A DNA stretch of 64,000 nucleotides from Chitinophagaceae bacterium UBA1953 (GTDB taxonomy: Bacteria; Bacteroidota; Bacteroidia; Chitinophagales; Chitinophagaceae). The notes under the pieces were generated by a model, which saw only the letters and a program-made list of their open reading frames with translations, was not told where the DNA came from and searched no databases. Every line of letters starts with the position of its first letter. The stretch's first letter is position 1. The stretch spans positions 144,136-208,135 of the forward strand of contig DDEN01000061.1 in the NCBI GenBank assembly GCA_002336115.1, written 5' to 3'. The position numbers and the translations under genes are program-made. Positions 17,794 to 26,302 of the stretch are shown here, piece after piece.

Positions 17794-18317
17794 TAAACAC
17801 AGAGTTTTGGAGGATTGGAGTGACACTGAGTCAATCAAAATCCAGGTTTCCGTTTATTCGTCTTTTAATTCCTTCCTTTAAAAGTACGACGTTGAAGTTA
17901 ATCAGCAAACCAAGTTTTTTATTCGATAATTTTAAATAAGTAACTAATTGAGCTTCGTGTACAGGAAGTAAAACCTCTACGGATTTTAATTCCACTACAA
18001 TTTCTTCTTCAACAAGCAGATCAATAATAAACTCTTTATCCAGCTTTTCGCCTTTAAAATGAACAGGGAGAACTACCTGGCGCTTAACCAATAGCCCTTC
18101 ACTTTTCAGCATTTTGATTAAGCAAACTTCATACACAGACTCCATTAGACCAGGGCCAAGCTCTTTATGAACTTCAATTGCACAACCAATAATTGCTTCG
18201 GTGATTCTATTGTAGTTAGCCCGGTTCATTTTTCAACGCAGAGATTTAGAGTTAATGAGTAGCAGAAAACATTAGTAAGATAAAAAAATTCCTCAGTACC
18301 TCCTTCCTCTGTGTTTA
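17794..18317. repeat. Inverted repeat flanking the GxxExxY gene
   Basis: TAAACACAGAG at 17794-17804 recurs as its exact reverse complement CTCTGTGTTTA at 18307-18317. The pair brackets the GxxExxY gene (17831-18229), with further degenerate CAGAG/ACTGAG motifs between repeat and gene on both sides. Confidence 0.7.
17831..18229 (-). CDS. GxxExxY protein (PD-(D/E)XK-like)
   Basis: 132 aa. It has the name-giving motif near the start (IEVHKELGPGLMESVY) and then KRQVVLPVHFKGEKLDKEFIIDLLVEEEIVVELKS, covered by residues about 48-83, which supplies the D-x(n)-E-x-K arrangement of the PD-(D/E)XK nuclease superfamily. The rest is the usual AQLVTYLKLSNKKLGLLINF. Function of the family is not established. 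The gene stands alone and is bracketed by an inverted repeat, which suggests it travels as a repeat-associated unit. Confidence 0.88.
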   Translation of the reverse strand: MNRANYNRITEAIIGCAIEVHKELGPGLMESVYEVCLIKMLKSEGLLVKRQVVLPVHFKGEKLDKEFIIDLLVEEEIVVELKSVEVLLPVHEAQLVTYLKLSNKKLGLLINFNVVLLKEGIKRRINGNLDFD

Positions 18318-18322
18318 GCTCT

Positions 18323-19621
18323 CTACACAACTACTAATTCATAAAAATCATCAGGCTGCAGGTATTTGTTTGCCAACTCCTGCAATTCTTTTGCCGAAAT
18401 GGTTTTGATATTGTTTACAGAGTTGTAGAAATAATTTTCATCAAGCCCGTTGAGAATTAAATTTTTCCATCGACCAATAATATGGAATGGTCCGTCAAGA
18501 TCGCCAAGTATAGTACCGATGAGGTAATTTTTTACTAGTTGCAGTTCTTCTTCATCAACTAGATCTTCACGCAGATCTTTCATTTCATTATACACTTCAT
18601 TGATTGTTGCTTCACAAACGTCTCTTCCGGCTTCGGTACTAATCATCCATGCAGTGGTTGAAATATGATTGAGAAGAAAACTGTGAATACCGTAAGTATA
18701 ACCTTTGTCTTCACGGATATTACTCATCAGTCGTGAACCAAAAAATCCGCCAAACAAGGTATTCAACACCTGTACCTTCTGAAAGTCGGGGTGATGACGG
18801 TTGGGAAATGGTCTTGCCAAACGAACAGCACCCTGCACACCGTTAGGATCATTGCTGATGCGGTATTTCTTTTCAGTTGCAGGAGTTACAGCATGTTCAA
18901 TAACGGGAACAGGTTTTTTGTTCAGTGGCAACTGGCCAATGGTTGCATTCAGCTGCTGTACAAAATCGGCAGGCAGTAAACCTGCTGCGAAAATGATGCA
19001 GTGCCCGTTTGTATAATAGTTATTATAATAATCAATTAATGTTTGCTGCTGCAGTGCATCATAATCTTCCTTGTTGGAATAAACACCGTAAGGATGATTG
19101 CCACCAAATACATATTCATCAATTAAACGACCGGCAACAAAATCGCATTTTTTTAAGTTCACACTTAAACGCTGCCGCATGTTTTGTTTAAAAATATCCA
19201 GTTCGTGCTGCGGGTAAATGGCATCAGTAATCATTTCAGCAATAACCGGTAAATGTTTTGCTAAATGACGGTTGATGCAATGCAGCACAATGTTGGCATT
19301 TTCGTTATAACATCCACGGTTGAGATGTGAACCGAAATAATCAAAATGCTCATTCAGTTCAAAAGCTGTTTTGCTTTTTGTTCCGTTCTTGATTAAAAAG
19401 TTGGTAGCAGCTGCTACACTTTTTTGCTGTTCAAACCAGTTGCCTGCGCTGAAAACAAATTCAACACTCATCACTTCCTGCGTACCTGCATTAACCGCAT
19501 ATACTTCTACTCCGTTATCAAGAATGTATTTATCGTAAGGTTTGAGTTTTAACTCAAACTCAGTTGCATCTTTTATAGCAGGCGCTACGCTGCGGTTTAA
19601 TAATCCCGTTGCTGTACTCAT
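18323..19621 (-). CDS. M16-family peptidase homologue, inactive subunit
   Basis: 432 aa. Overall M16 (pitrilysin/mitochondrial processing peptidase) fold: YILDNGVEVYAVN, VFSAGNWFEQ at the N-terminus and GGFFGSRLMSNIREDKGYTYGIHS in the C-terminal half, the latter carrying the Arg/Tyr residues used for substrate binding. The HxxEH zinc site is absent: the equivalent position reads NFLIKNGTKSKT. It starts 1 bp after the stop of the active M16 gene, so the two probably form the catalytic/non-catalytic pair known in bacterial M16B peptidases. No signal peptide is evident. Confidence 0.88.
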   Translation of the reverse strand: MSTATGLLNRSVAPAIKDATEFELKLKPYDKYILDNGVEVYAVNAGTQEVMSVEFVFSAGNWFEQQKSVAAATNFLIKNGTKSKTAFELNEHFDYFGSHLNRGCYNENANIVLHCINRHLAKHLPVIAEMITDAIYPQHELDIFKQNMRQRLSVNLKKCDFVAGRLIDEYVFGGNHPYGVYSNKEDYDALQQQTLIDYYNNYYTNGHCIIFAAGLLPADFVQQLNATIGQLPLNKKPVPVIEHAVTPATEKKYRISNDPNGVQGAVRLARPFPNRHHPDFQKVQVLNTLFGGFFGSRLMSNIREDKGYTYGIHSFLLNHISTTAWMISTEAGRDVCEATINEVYNEMKDLREDLVDEEELQLVKNYLIGTILGDLDGPFHIIGRWKNLILNGLDENYFYNSVNNIKTISAKELQELANKYLQPDDFYELVVV

Positions 19622-19622
19622 C

Positions 19623-20861
19623 TTAATTATTTGCTAAGTAATACAGGGTATTACTGTTGTTTTCGTCAAAAATCAGTTTGCTTTCTTCCATCAGTTCCTG
19701 GGCGGTAATGCTTTCATACTTCTGCAGTTCATCATTCATCAGTTGTGCATCGCCCAGCAGTTCATAATATGCAAGACTGTTGGCCCTGCTCATCAAACTC
19801 ATGTCTTCAAACAAAATGGTGCTTTCTGTTTTGTTAATGACTTTTTGCAGTTCTTTTTCGTCAACCAGTTGTGTTTTCATTTTCTCCACTTCTTCATTCA
19901 CTGCTTTTTCTGCATCGGCCATAGCAACGCCTTTCACTAACTTTCCTTCAATGGCAAGCAAACCTTTATCAATGCTTCCAAAATGATAACAATCAATATT
20001 GCTGAATAATTTCTTTTCTTTCACCAGCGATTGATATAAACGGCTGCTTGCACCACCGCCAAGAATATCAGTGATCAGATCGGTAACATAATATCCTCTT
20101 TCAAGCCTTGAAGCCATATGCCAGGTTTTGTAAAAAGCATCAAGCGGAACATCGGCTTTTACTTCCATTCTTCTTGGTTCGGTTTGCTTTGGTTCCTGCG
20201 GAATATTGCGAACATATTTTTCACCGGAAGGAATTGGCCCAAACCATTTCTCCGCCAATTGCAGTACTTGTTCTGTTTCCACATTACCGGCCACAACAAG
20301 TATAGCATTCAGTGGTGTGTAATGTTTAAAGAAAAAGTTTTTTACATCCTGCAGTTGCGCTTCTTCAATATGTTTTAATTCTTTTCCAATCGTCATCCAT
20401 TTATACGGATGCCGTTTGTAAGCCATCTCCCGTAATTTATTCCACACGTCACCATAGGGTTTGTTGATGTAATGCTCTTTAAATTCTTCACTCACCACTT
20501 TGCGCTGTACATCTAAGCTTTTTTCGCTGAAAGCAAGACTCAGCATGCGGTCGCTTTCAAGCCAGAAAGCGGTTTCCAGGTTTTCGATTGGTAACTGGCA
20601 ATAATAATTGGTGAGATCGTTGGTGGTGTAGGCATTGTTTTCACCGCCCGCCAACTGTAGTGGCTCATCATAATCAGGAATGTTGATGGAACCACCAAAC
20701 ATGAGGTGTTCAAACAAATGCGCAAAACCGGTGCGGTTTTCATCTTCATCTCTTGCACCAACATCATACAAAACATTTACCACAGCCATTGGAGTGGCGT
20801 TGTCTTTATGTATCAGAAGTTTTAATCCGTTAGAAAGAACATGCCGTTCAAAATTGACCAT
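19623..20861 (-). CDS. M16-family zinc peptidase, catalytic subunit
   Basis: 412 aa. The inverted zinc motif HLFEH (H48, catalytic E51, H52) is followed about 75 residues later by the glutamate ligand region in TAFWLESDRM. The C-terminal half carries GGGASSRLYQSLVKEKKLFS. No signal peptide is seen, so a cytoplasmic or unconventional location is likely. First gene of a two-gene unit with the zinc-less partner; these pairs degrade or process peptides. Confidence 0.92.
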   Translation of the reverse strand: MVNFERHVLSNGLKLLIHKDNATPMAVVNVLYDVGARDEDENRTGFAHLFEHLMFGGSINIPDYDEPLQLAGGENNAYTTNDLTNYYCQLPIENLETAFWLESDRMLSLAFSEKSLDVQRKVVSEEFKEHYINKPYGDVWNKLREMAYKRHPYKWMTIGKELKHIEEAQLQDVKNFFFKHYTPLNAILVVAGNVETEQVLQLAEKWFGPIPSGEKYVRNIPQEPKQTEPRRMEVKADVPLDAFYKTWHMASRLERGYYVTDLITDILGGGASSRLYQSLVKEKKLFSNIDCYHFGSIDKGLLAIEGKLVKGVAMADAEKAVNEEVEKMKTQLVDEKELQKVINKTESTILFEDMSLMSRANSLAYYELLGDAQLMNDELQKYESITAQELMEESKLIFDENNSNTLYYLANN

Positions 20862-20924
20862 ACTTTATCCTCGTTTTTTCAAAAAGGATTGTAAAATTCG
20901 GTAAAAAAGAAATGATGCAGGCAA

Positions 20925-22109
20925 TTACTTTAAAATGCTGCCTATTTTAAGTTCAAGCATAATTGGCTGACTGTTGCGAAAAACAAGCACTTTTACTTTT
21001 TCGCCCACATTCTGAAACAGGGCTTTATATTGCTGTATATTATTAGAAAAATTGCTGCCAACACCAAAAATAATATCGCCCGGCAAAAAACCGGCTTTCT
21101 CTGCCGGAGACCCTTGCTGAACTTCAGTAATGGTAACTTTGTTATCTACAAAATAGAAATTCATACCGGTGTAAGAATAGTCGAACGGATCTTTCATGTG
21201 CGAATTGGGCGAAAGATGCAGAATACGCTCGGGGTAATTTATTACCAAGTTAAACCGCCTGAGAAGATCGCTGCCAATTAAGCCGGAAATGTCGGGGTAG
21301 CCCAGCACATTCAGAGAGTCGTTATAGATGTGTACAGGAATTTTAGTAAACCTGTATTTGCCAATCCTAGCCTTTTTTAAAGTGGTGAGTCCCATATTAA
21401 TTTTTCCTCCCAGGCCTTCAACCTGTGTACTCACATATTTCCTGCCATTGGGAATAAAATCACTGTCGTTAACAAGTCTTTCAGGAAAAAGAAAACACAT
21501 ACCGGCACCGGTGTCAAAATAAAATTTCAGCAACAATTTTCTTTCATCAGAAATTTCGTGTTGGGTAATTGGTATTGACAGAAAAAAAGGCTTAAGAAAA
21601 GTACCGGCGACAGGATATTTATATTTCCCGGGCGAATACACCGAAATCATTTGCTTGTCATAATCAAGCCCCACAATGTAACGGCGGAAGAAAGAATACC
21701 CGATAATGCCATCCACCCTGAAACCATAAACCTCGCTGAGAATTTCATAATCGTTAATATGAAAGTCGAGATTTTCAATGTCAAGTTTTGGAAAATGCAA
21801 AGTTCCGTTCTTATAATAATGAATGTTCTTTACCCCCCCTATTCCCCGAACTGTACGGTCGCTTGGTTCAAGCGGAAGCTTATAATAAAGGGCAGTAAGA
21901 GTATCTAAAGAAATACCACCACTTCCGGTATCTAAAATAAAATTAAGTGTGTCTTTAAAATCGTTAAGTGTGCCATGCAGAATTACAATGCCACCTGTTA
22001 ACTGTTCAAATTTGAAAGAAGAAATAAGCCGTGCAGGCGGATAATCGTTATTTTGAGCGTTTAAACCAAGGCAGAAAAGAAGCAGTAATATTGTTTTGGC
22101 AAGTTTCAC
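20925..22109 (-). CDS. Exported retropepsin-like aspartyl protease with C-terminal PDZ domain
   Basis: 394 aa, GTG start, signal peptide ending near LGLNAQN. Two aspartyl-protease lobes are fused in one chain: first active-site motif FILDTGSGG (D60), second FYFDTGAGM (about D201). A PDZ domain occupies about residues 310-390 (VTITEVQQGSPAEKAGFLPGDIIFGVG is covered by 325-351). This architecture is frequent in Bacteroidota and presumed periplasmic; substrate unknown. Confidence 0.85.
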   Translation of the reverse strand: MKLAKTILLLLFCLGLNAQNNDYPPARLISSFKFEQLTGGIVILHGTLNDFKDTLNFILDTGSGGISLDTLTALYYKLPLEPSDRTVRGIGGVKNIHYYKNGTLHFPKLDIENLDFHINDYEILSEVYGFRVDGIIGYSFFRRYIVGLDYDKQMISVYSPGKYKYPVAGTFLKPFFLSIPITQHEISDERKLLLKFYFDTGAGMCFLFPERLVNDSDFIPNGRKYVSTQVEGLGGKINMGLTTLKKARIGKYRFTKIPVHIYNDSLNVLGYPDISGLIGSDLLRRFNLVINYPERILHLSPNSHMKDPFDYSYTGMNFYFVDNKVTITEVQQGSPAEKAGFLPGDIIFGVGSNFSNNIQQYKALFQNVGEKVKVLVFRNSQPIMLELKIGSILK

Positions 22110-22334
22110 AATTCAATTTAAATGAAACAAATTGCCTGAACAAAGAAATTATGATGAACGCAATGTTTTACTAAGCTGTATAAGCGTAATTTTGCAGTTG
22201 CAGAAAAGGAAACAGAATTTGTTTACAACTGTAAGGCTACAAAACAGCTATCATAAATTGCGGGTGCTGTTTCTGTTTTTGCTGGCAGCAAGCTTTCTTT
22301 TTAACTTTTGCCGTTTACTTTTTAAATTAACATC

Positions 22335-23459
22335 ATGAACCTAAACGAACTTTATCAAAAGGCTTCGAATTTTGAATTTCTTACTGTTGAAGAAGGAATG
22401 TACCTGTTTCAGCATGCACCGCTTACTGAGTTGATGTATGTTGCTGATGAACTGCGTAAGCAACAGGTGCCGCACGGAAAAGTTACCTGGCAGATTGACC
22501 GCAATGTGAATACAACCAATGTGTGTATTGCCAATTGTAAATTCTGCAACTTTTACCGCATTCCCGGCCATCCCGAAGCATACATTACCGATATTGATAC
22601 GTATAAAGTAAAAATTGACCAAACCATCAAATGGGGAGGCGATCAGTTGCTCTTACAAGGAGGCCACCACCCCGAACTTGGGCTTGACTTTTATACAACA
22701 TTGTTTAAACAACTGAAACAATTATATCCCGATGTGAAGCTGCATGCACTCGGTCCGCCCGAAGTGGCACATATTACCAAACTTGCAAAGAGCACACACA
22801 AAGAAGTGCTTACTGCTTTAAAAGAAGCCGGCCTTGATTCATTACCCGGAGCCGGTGCTGAAATTCTAATTGACCGTGTACGCCGCTTAATCAGCAAAGG
22901 AAAATGTGGTGCTCAGGAATGGCTGGACGTTATGCACGAAGCCCACATGCTCAACATCACCACATCAGCAACGATGATGTTTGGTCATGTGGAAACATTA
23001 CAGGAGCGGTTTGAGCACCTTGTAAAAATTCGGGAAGTTCAAAGCCGAAAACCTGCTGAAGCAAAAGGGTTTCTTGCATTTATTCCATGGACGTTCCAGG
23101 ATGTTGATACCTTGCTATCGAAAATTCGTGGCGTACATAATTTAACCACTGCTGAAGAATACATCCGCATGATTGCGCTGAGCCGCATTATGCTGCCGAA
23201 TATTAAAAACATACAGGCAAGCTGGTTAACTGTTGGTAAAGAAACGGCACAACTGGCATTGCACGCAGGTGCTAACGATTTTGGAAGTATTATGCTGGAA
23301 GAAAATGTGGTAAGTGCGGCAGGTGCACCACACCGCTTTACATACAAGTCCATTCAGGATGCAATACATGAAGCAGGGTTTGAACCGCAACTCCGCACAC
23401 AGCAATACGAGTGGAGAGAATTGCCACAGGTTATTGAAGAGCAGGTGGTGGATTATTAA
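22335..23459 (+). CDS. mqnC: Cyclic dehypoxanthinyl futalosine synthase (MqnC)
   Basis: 374 aa radical SAM enzyme. The cluster motif CIANCKFC gives C64, C68 and C71. GGDQLLLQGGHHPELGLDFY, HALGPPEVAHI, GLDSLPGAGAEIL and TSATMMFGHVET are typical of MqnC and separate it from MqnE. It converts dehypoxanthine futalosine to its cyclic form in the futalosine route to menaquinone, so this organism probably makes menaquinone without MenF-type enzymes. No other mqn genes lie in the window. A near-consensus promoter is possible just upstream (TTTG at 22278-22281, TAACTTTTG at 22302-22310). Confidence 0.93.
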   Translation: MNLNELYQKASNFEFLTVEEGMYLFQHAPLTELMYVADELRKQQVPHGKVTWQIDRNVNTTNVCIANCKFCNFYRIPGHPEAYITDIDTYKVKIDQTIKWGGDQLLLQGGHHPELGLDFYTTLFKQLKQLYPDVKLHALGPPEVAHITKLAKSTHKEVLTALKEAGLDSLPGAGAEILIDRVRRLISKGKCGAQEWLDVMHEAHMLNITTSATMMFGHVETLQERFEHLVKIREVQSRKPAEAKGFLAFIPWTFQDVDTLLSKIRGVHNLTTAEEYIRMIALSRIMLPNIKNIQASWLTVGKETAQLALHAGANDFGSIMLEENVVSAAGAPHRFTYKSIQDAIHEAGFEPQLRTQQYEWRELPQVIEEQVVDY

Positions 23460-23595
23460 GAAGAATAAAATGATTGATAAAGGAGAACATGAACTATGTT
23501 CTCTTTTTTTATTTCATGAAGGATATACCTTATTCGTCTTACCTATTATTATTGTACATAGATTCATATATAAAAGAAGATTTAAAATACATCAG

Positions 23596-25002
23596 ATGAA
23601 AAAATTACTTCCACTTTTCTTATTCATTACATTACACACAACAGTAAAAGCAAGCATCCGTTTACCCAATCTTGTTGGCAGCAACATGGTACTGCAGCAA
23701 AACACAACAATAAAACTATGGGGCTGGTCCGACCCTGCTGAGAAAATTTTCATCACCACATCATGGAACGATAAAACCGATTCAACCGTTGCAACAGGTA
23801 ATGCAAAATGGGAACTGAAGATACAAACACCGGCAGCAGGAGGTCCTTATACAATTACATTAAAGGGGAACAATACAATTGTATTAACTAATATCATGCT
23901 CGGCGAAGTGTGGGTTTGTTCAGGTCAGTCCAACATGGAAATGACTTATAATTGGGGATTACCCGATATAAAAGAAGAATTACCCAATGCAGCAAATGAT
24001 AATATCCGTTTTTTTACAATCCCTAAAACAACCTCATCTTATCCGCAGGATAATTGCGAAGGCAAATGGTTATTGTGCGATTCAAATACATTAAAAAGCT
24101 TCAGCGCTGTTGCTTATTTCTTTGCCAAAAAGATCACCAATACATTACATATTCCTGTTGGGTTAATCAGCACCAACTGGGGCGGCACACCTGCTGAAGT
24201 GTGGATGGAAGAGTCTGTAATAAATAACGATTCTGTTTTAAGAACCGCCGCTGCAAAACAAAGTGTTGCACCAAAGCGTCCTAATAACCCCGGCGTTGTG
24301 TACAATGCAATGATTGCACCTGTAATTAATTATAATATTGCCGGTGTGTTATGGTACCAGGGCGAAAACAATACAGGTACAGCCTATACCTATGCCCAAC
24401 TGCTAACAGCTTTGATAAATGACTGGAGAAAACTCTGGAATAAAAATCTCCCTTTCTACTATGTACAGATTGCGCCCTATGCATACGGAAACAAATTTGT
24501 ATCGGCTATTCTACGTGAACAGCAAACAAAAGTATTGTCGGTACCAAATACCGGCATGGTGGTTATAACCGATCTTGTTGATAACATCAAAGATATTCAT
24601 CCAAAAAACAAACATGATGTTGGTTACCGTTTGGCTGCCTGGGCATTGGCAGAAACGTATCATCAAAACGGTATTGCTTATAAAAATCCTGTTTACAAAA
24701 ACATAGAAATACAAAACGATAAAGCCATCATTACGTTAGATAATGTTTTAACGGGCTTAACGGTGAAAGGAAAAGAAATTACCGAACTGTTTATTGCAGG
24801 TGCTGATAAAACATTTTATCCGGCAACAGCGAAAATTAAAAACAAACAGCTCATTGTTACAAGTAAACTTGTGAAACAACCTGTTGCAGTTCGTTTTGGT
24901 TTCAGTAATAAAGCAATGCCCAACCTTTTCAGTAATGAAGGATTGCCCGTGAATCCTTTCCGCACTGATGATTGGGAGCTCGACCGTTCAGAAGAAAAAT
25001 AA
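23596..25002 (+). CDS. Sialate 9-O-acetylesterase family protein (SGNH hydrolase)
   Basis: 468 aa from the ATG at 23596. The frame is open back into mqnC, but only this start gives a signal peptide (MKKLLPLFLFITLHTTVKAS). A beta-rich N-terminal domain is followed by the SGNH core: VWVCSGQSNMEM with nucleophile S112, GVLWYQGENNTG as the oxyanion/block III region, and DIHPKNKHDVG containing the Asp and His of the triad. The family removes O-acetyl groups from sialic acids or other glycans. It is probably periplasmic or surface-exposed, and lies only 5 bp before the macrodomain gene. Confidence 0.9.
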   Translation: MKKLLPLFLFITLHTTVKASIRLPNLVGSNMVLQQNTTIKLWGWSDPAEKIFITTSWNDKTDSTVATGNAKWELKIQTPAAGGPYTITLKGNNTIVLTNIMLGEVWVCSGQSNMEMTYNWGLPDIKEELPNAANDNIRFFTIPKTTSSYPQDNCEGKWLLCDSNTLKSFSAVAYFFAKKITNTLHIPVGLISTNWGGTPAEVWMEESVINNDSVLRTAAAKQSVAPKRPNNPGVVYNAMIAPVINYNIAGVLWYQGENNTGTAYTYAQLLTALINDWRKLWNKNLPFYYVQIAPYAYGNKFVSAILREQQTKVLSVPNTGMVVITDLVDNIKDIHPKNKHDVGYRLAAWALAETYHQNGIAYKNPVYKNIEIQNDKAIITLDNVLTGLTVKGKEITELFIAGADKTFYPATAKIKNKQLIVTSKLVKQPVAVRFGFSNKAMPNLFSNEGLPVNPFRTDDWELDRSEEK

Positions 25003-25007
25003 TTGAG

Positions 25008-25586
25008 ATGAAAATGGCAGAACGCATTGAAGTAATCAAGGCTGATATTACAACAGTCGAAGCAGATGCAATAGTAAATGCGGCCAATACTTCATTGCTT
25101 GGAGGCGGGGGCGTGGACGGCGCTATACACCGTGCAGGCGGGCCAGCTATTCTTGCTGATTGCAGGAAGATTGTTGCCCGGCAAGGTGGCTGTAAAACAG
25201 GCGATGCTGTGATTACAACAGCAGGAAACCTTCCGGCAACTTATGTAATCCATACAGTAGGCCCCGTTTGGAACGGCGGAAAAAACAACGAAAATGAAAA
25301 GCTGAAAAATTGTTACATCAATTCATTGAAGCTGGCAGCAGCACATCAATGTAAAACAGTTGCATTTCCAAACATCAGTACAGGAATCTATAATTTTCCA
25401 AAACCAGAAGCTTCCAAAATTGCAGTAACAACAATTGCTGAATTTTTAGAAACACAACATTTGCCTGAAAAAGTTTTCATTGTTTGTTTTGATGAAGAAA
25501 ACTTTCTGCTTGCAAACAAAGCTCACAAAAGTTTTTTTAAAAACAGGAAGAATTTTAATAAAAAACCCCGGAAAACCGGGGCTTAA
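25008..25586 (+). CDS. Macrodomain protein (O-acetyl-ADP-ribose deacetylase-like)
   Basis: 192 aa from the ATG at 25008 (a second ATG is at 25014). Macrodomain signatures: VIKADITTVEADAIVNAANT, LLGGGGVDGAIHRAGG around residues 30-48, GDAVITTAGNLPA.YVIHTVGP, and FPNISTGIYNFP. These are the MacroD/YmdB-type ADP-ribose-binding loops, so it probably removes ADP-ribose marks or hydrolyses O-acetyl-ADP-ribose. The last codons (KKPRKTGA) are encoded by a GC-rich hairpin, so the basic C-terminal tail and a terminator overlap. Confidence 0.92.
   Translation: MKMAERIEVIKADITTVEADAIVNAANTSLLGGGGVDGAIHRAGGPAILADCRKIVARQGGCKTGDAVITTAGNLPATYVIHTVGPVWNGGKNNENEKLKNCYINSLKLAAAHQCKTVAFPNISTGIYNFPKPEASKIAVTTIAEFLETQHLPEKVFIVCFDEENFLLANKAHKSFFKNRKNFNKKPRKTGA
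25555..25585 (-). terminator. Hairpin at the 3' end of the macrodomain gene, better terminator on the minus strand
   Basis: CCCCGG-AAAA-CCGGGG (25566-25581). On the minus strand the stem is followed by TTTTTATT, a good intrinsic terminator. On the plus strand only a weak T-run follows. It may terminate convergent transcripts from both sides. Confidence 0.6.
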
Positions 25587-26190
25587 TATTTGGGCTTCAG
25601 AATTTCTTTTGTTTGGTTCTCGTCCGTTTTGGATGGGTACGAAGCCTTTTGGTTTTCAAATGCTGTAAAACAGCGGTATTGGATTTAATTGGTTGATCAA
25701 AATCTGCATTCAAAAAAACGCTGCTGGATGCTGGATTTTGACTCTCATTTGGTATTGGATTTCTTTGATGAAGTAAACTTAGTACTCTTTTAATATGATA
25801 AAAAGAAAACAAATCGTTTGTTTTTAAAATAAAGAGTCTGCATGTGCATAACATAGGTGAAATCACTTATTCGATCAAAAACAAAACTCAGGTTGCTTTC
25901 TATAGCAGGAATTAGCTATAAAATTAAAACCCCGGAATTACCGGGGTTTTATATTGGCTTCCTAATTTTTTGTTTCATCCTGCCGTTGTTCTCTTGTCAG
26001 GGTACAGAAGCCGTTTAGTTTTCACGGGGTTTAATACTTGTTTTCAGGATAACCGGATTTGTTTCTTGGTTTTGCTGGATATTGAGTTTCTTGTTTGATG
26101 ATGTAAAACTACTCAGGTAATTTAAACAGGGAATAGATTACCCTGCTTTCTTTTTAAAAAAAGGGGTCAGCATATGAAATCAATAAATAA
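25566..26190 (-). repeat. Degenerate tandem duplication in the 25.6-26.3 kb gap
   Basis: Two diverged copies (about 25566-25860 and 25929-26180) share, in the same order, a CCCCGG/CCGGGG hairpin, ATATT-GG-CTTC, GGGTAC-GAAGCC, TTT-GTTTTCA, TTGATGA-GTAAA and AAAG-GTC--GCAT-TG. Read on the minus strand, the best-conserved block encodes VL--(V/L)KTKRL----KRT in both copies, with mostly synonymous differences. Copy 1 has an open frame; copy 2 has stops. The rest of the gap (to 26302) shows nothing further. Confidence 0.55.
25597..25854 (-). CDS. Small basic hypothetical protein (copy 1 of the duplication)
   Basis: 85 aa from the ATG at 25854, beginning MLCTCRLF and ending LKTKRLRTHPKRTRTKQKKF, followed by the CCCCGG hairpin terminator on the same strand. 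No recognised domain. Support comes from the partner copy upstream, where the same frame gives KQVLNPVKTKRLLYPDKRT with synonymous changes (for example AAA-ACC-AAA-AGG-CTT versus AAA-ACT-AAA-CGG-CTT). It may itself be a decaying gene. A shorter ORF from an overlapping ATG is also possible. Confidence 0.3.
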   Translation of the reverse strand: MLCTCRLFILKTNDLFSFYHIKRVLSLLHQRNPIPNESQNPASSSVFLNADFDQPIKSNTAVLQHLKTKRLRTHPKRTRTKQKKF

Positions 26191-26302
26191 CATTATTTAT
26201 TGTTGCTTTAAATAAAATACTCATTGCTTAAAATGCAGGTACCAATATTTTAAGATGATACAACTGAAACAAAATAGCAACTTCGGTAAAGTCAGGAAAA
26301 TG
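25866..26302 (-). pseudogene. Remnant of the duplicated small gene (copy 2) and flanking gap
   Basis: Between about 25945 and 26180 the minus strand keeps similarity to the small basic protein, but with TGA in place of AGA at two positions and at least one frame change, so it is no longer translatable as one protein. A hairpin CCCCGGAATTACCGGGG (25930-25946), with T-runs on both sides, closes it. 26190-26302 holds nothing I recognise. Confidence 0.35.

Noticed and set aside
22132..22338. 68-aa frame just upstream of mqnC
   Set aside because: No recognisable domain, and it covers the likely mqnC promoter. The hydrophobic tail comes from T-rich promoter sequence.
23314..23595. Upstream extension of the sialate esterase reading frame into mqnC
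   Set aside because: The extension is an out-of-frame reading of mqnC followed by AT-rich spacer; the ATG at 23596 gives a proper signal peptide.
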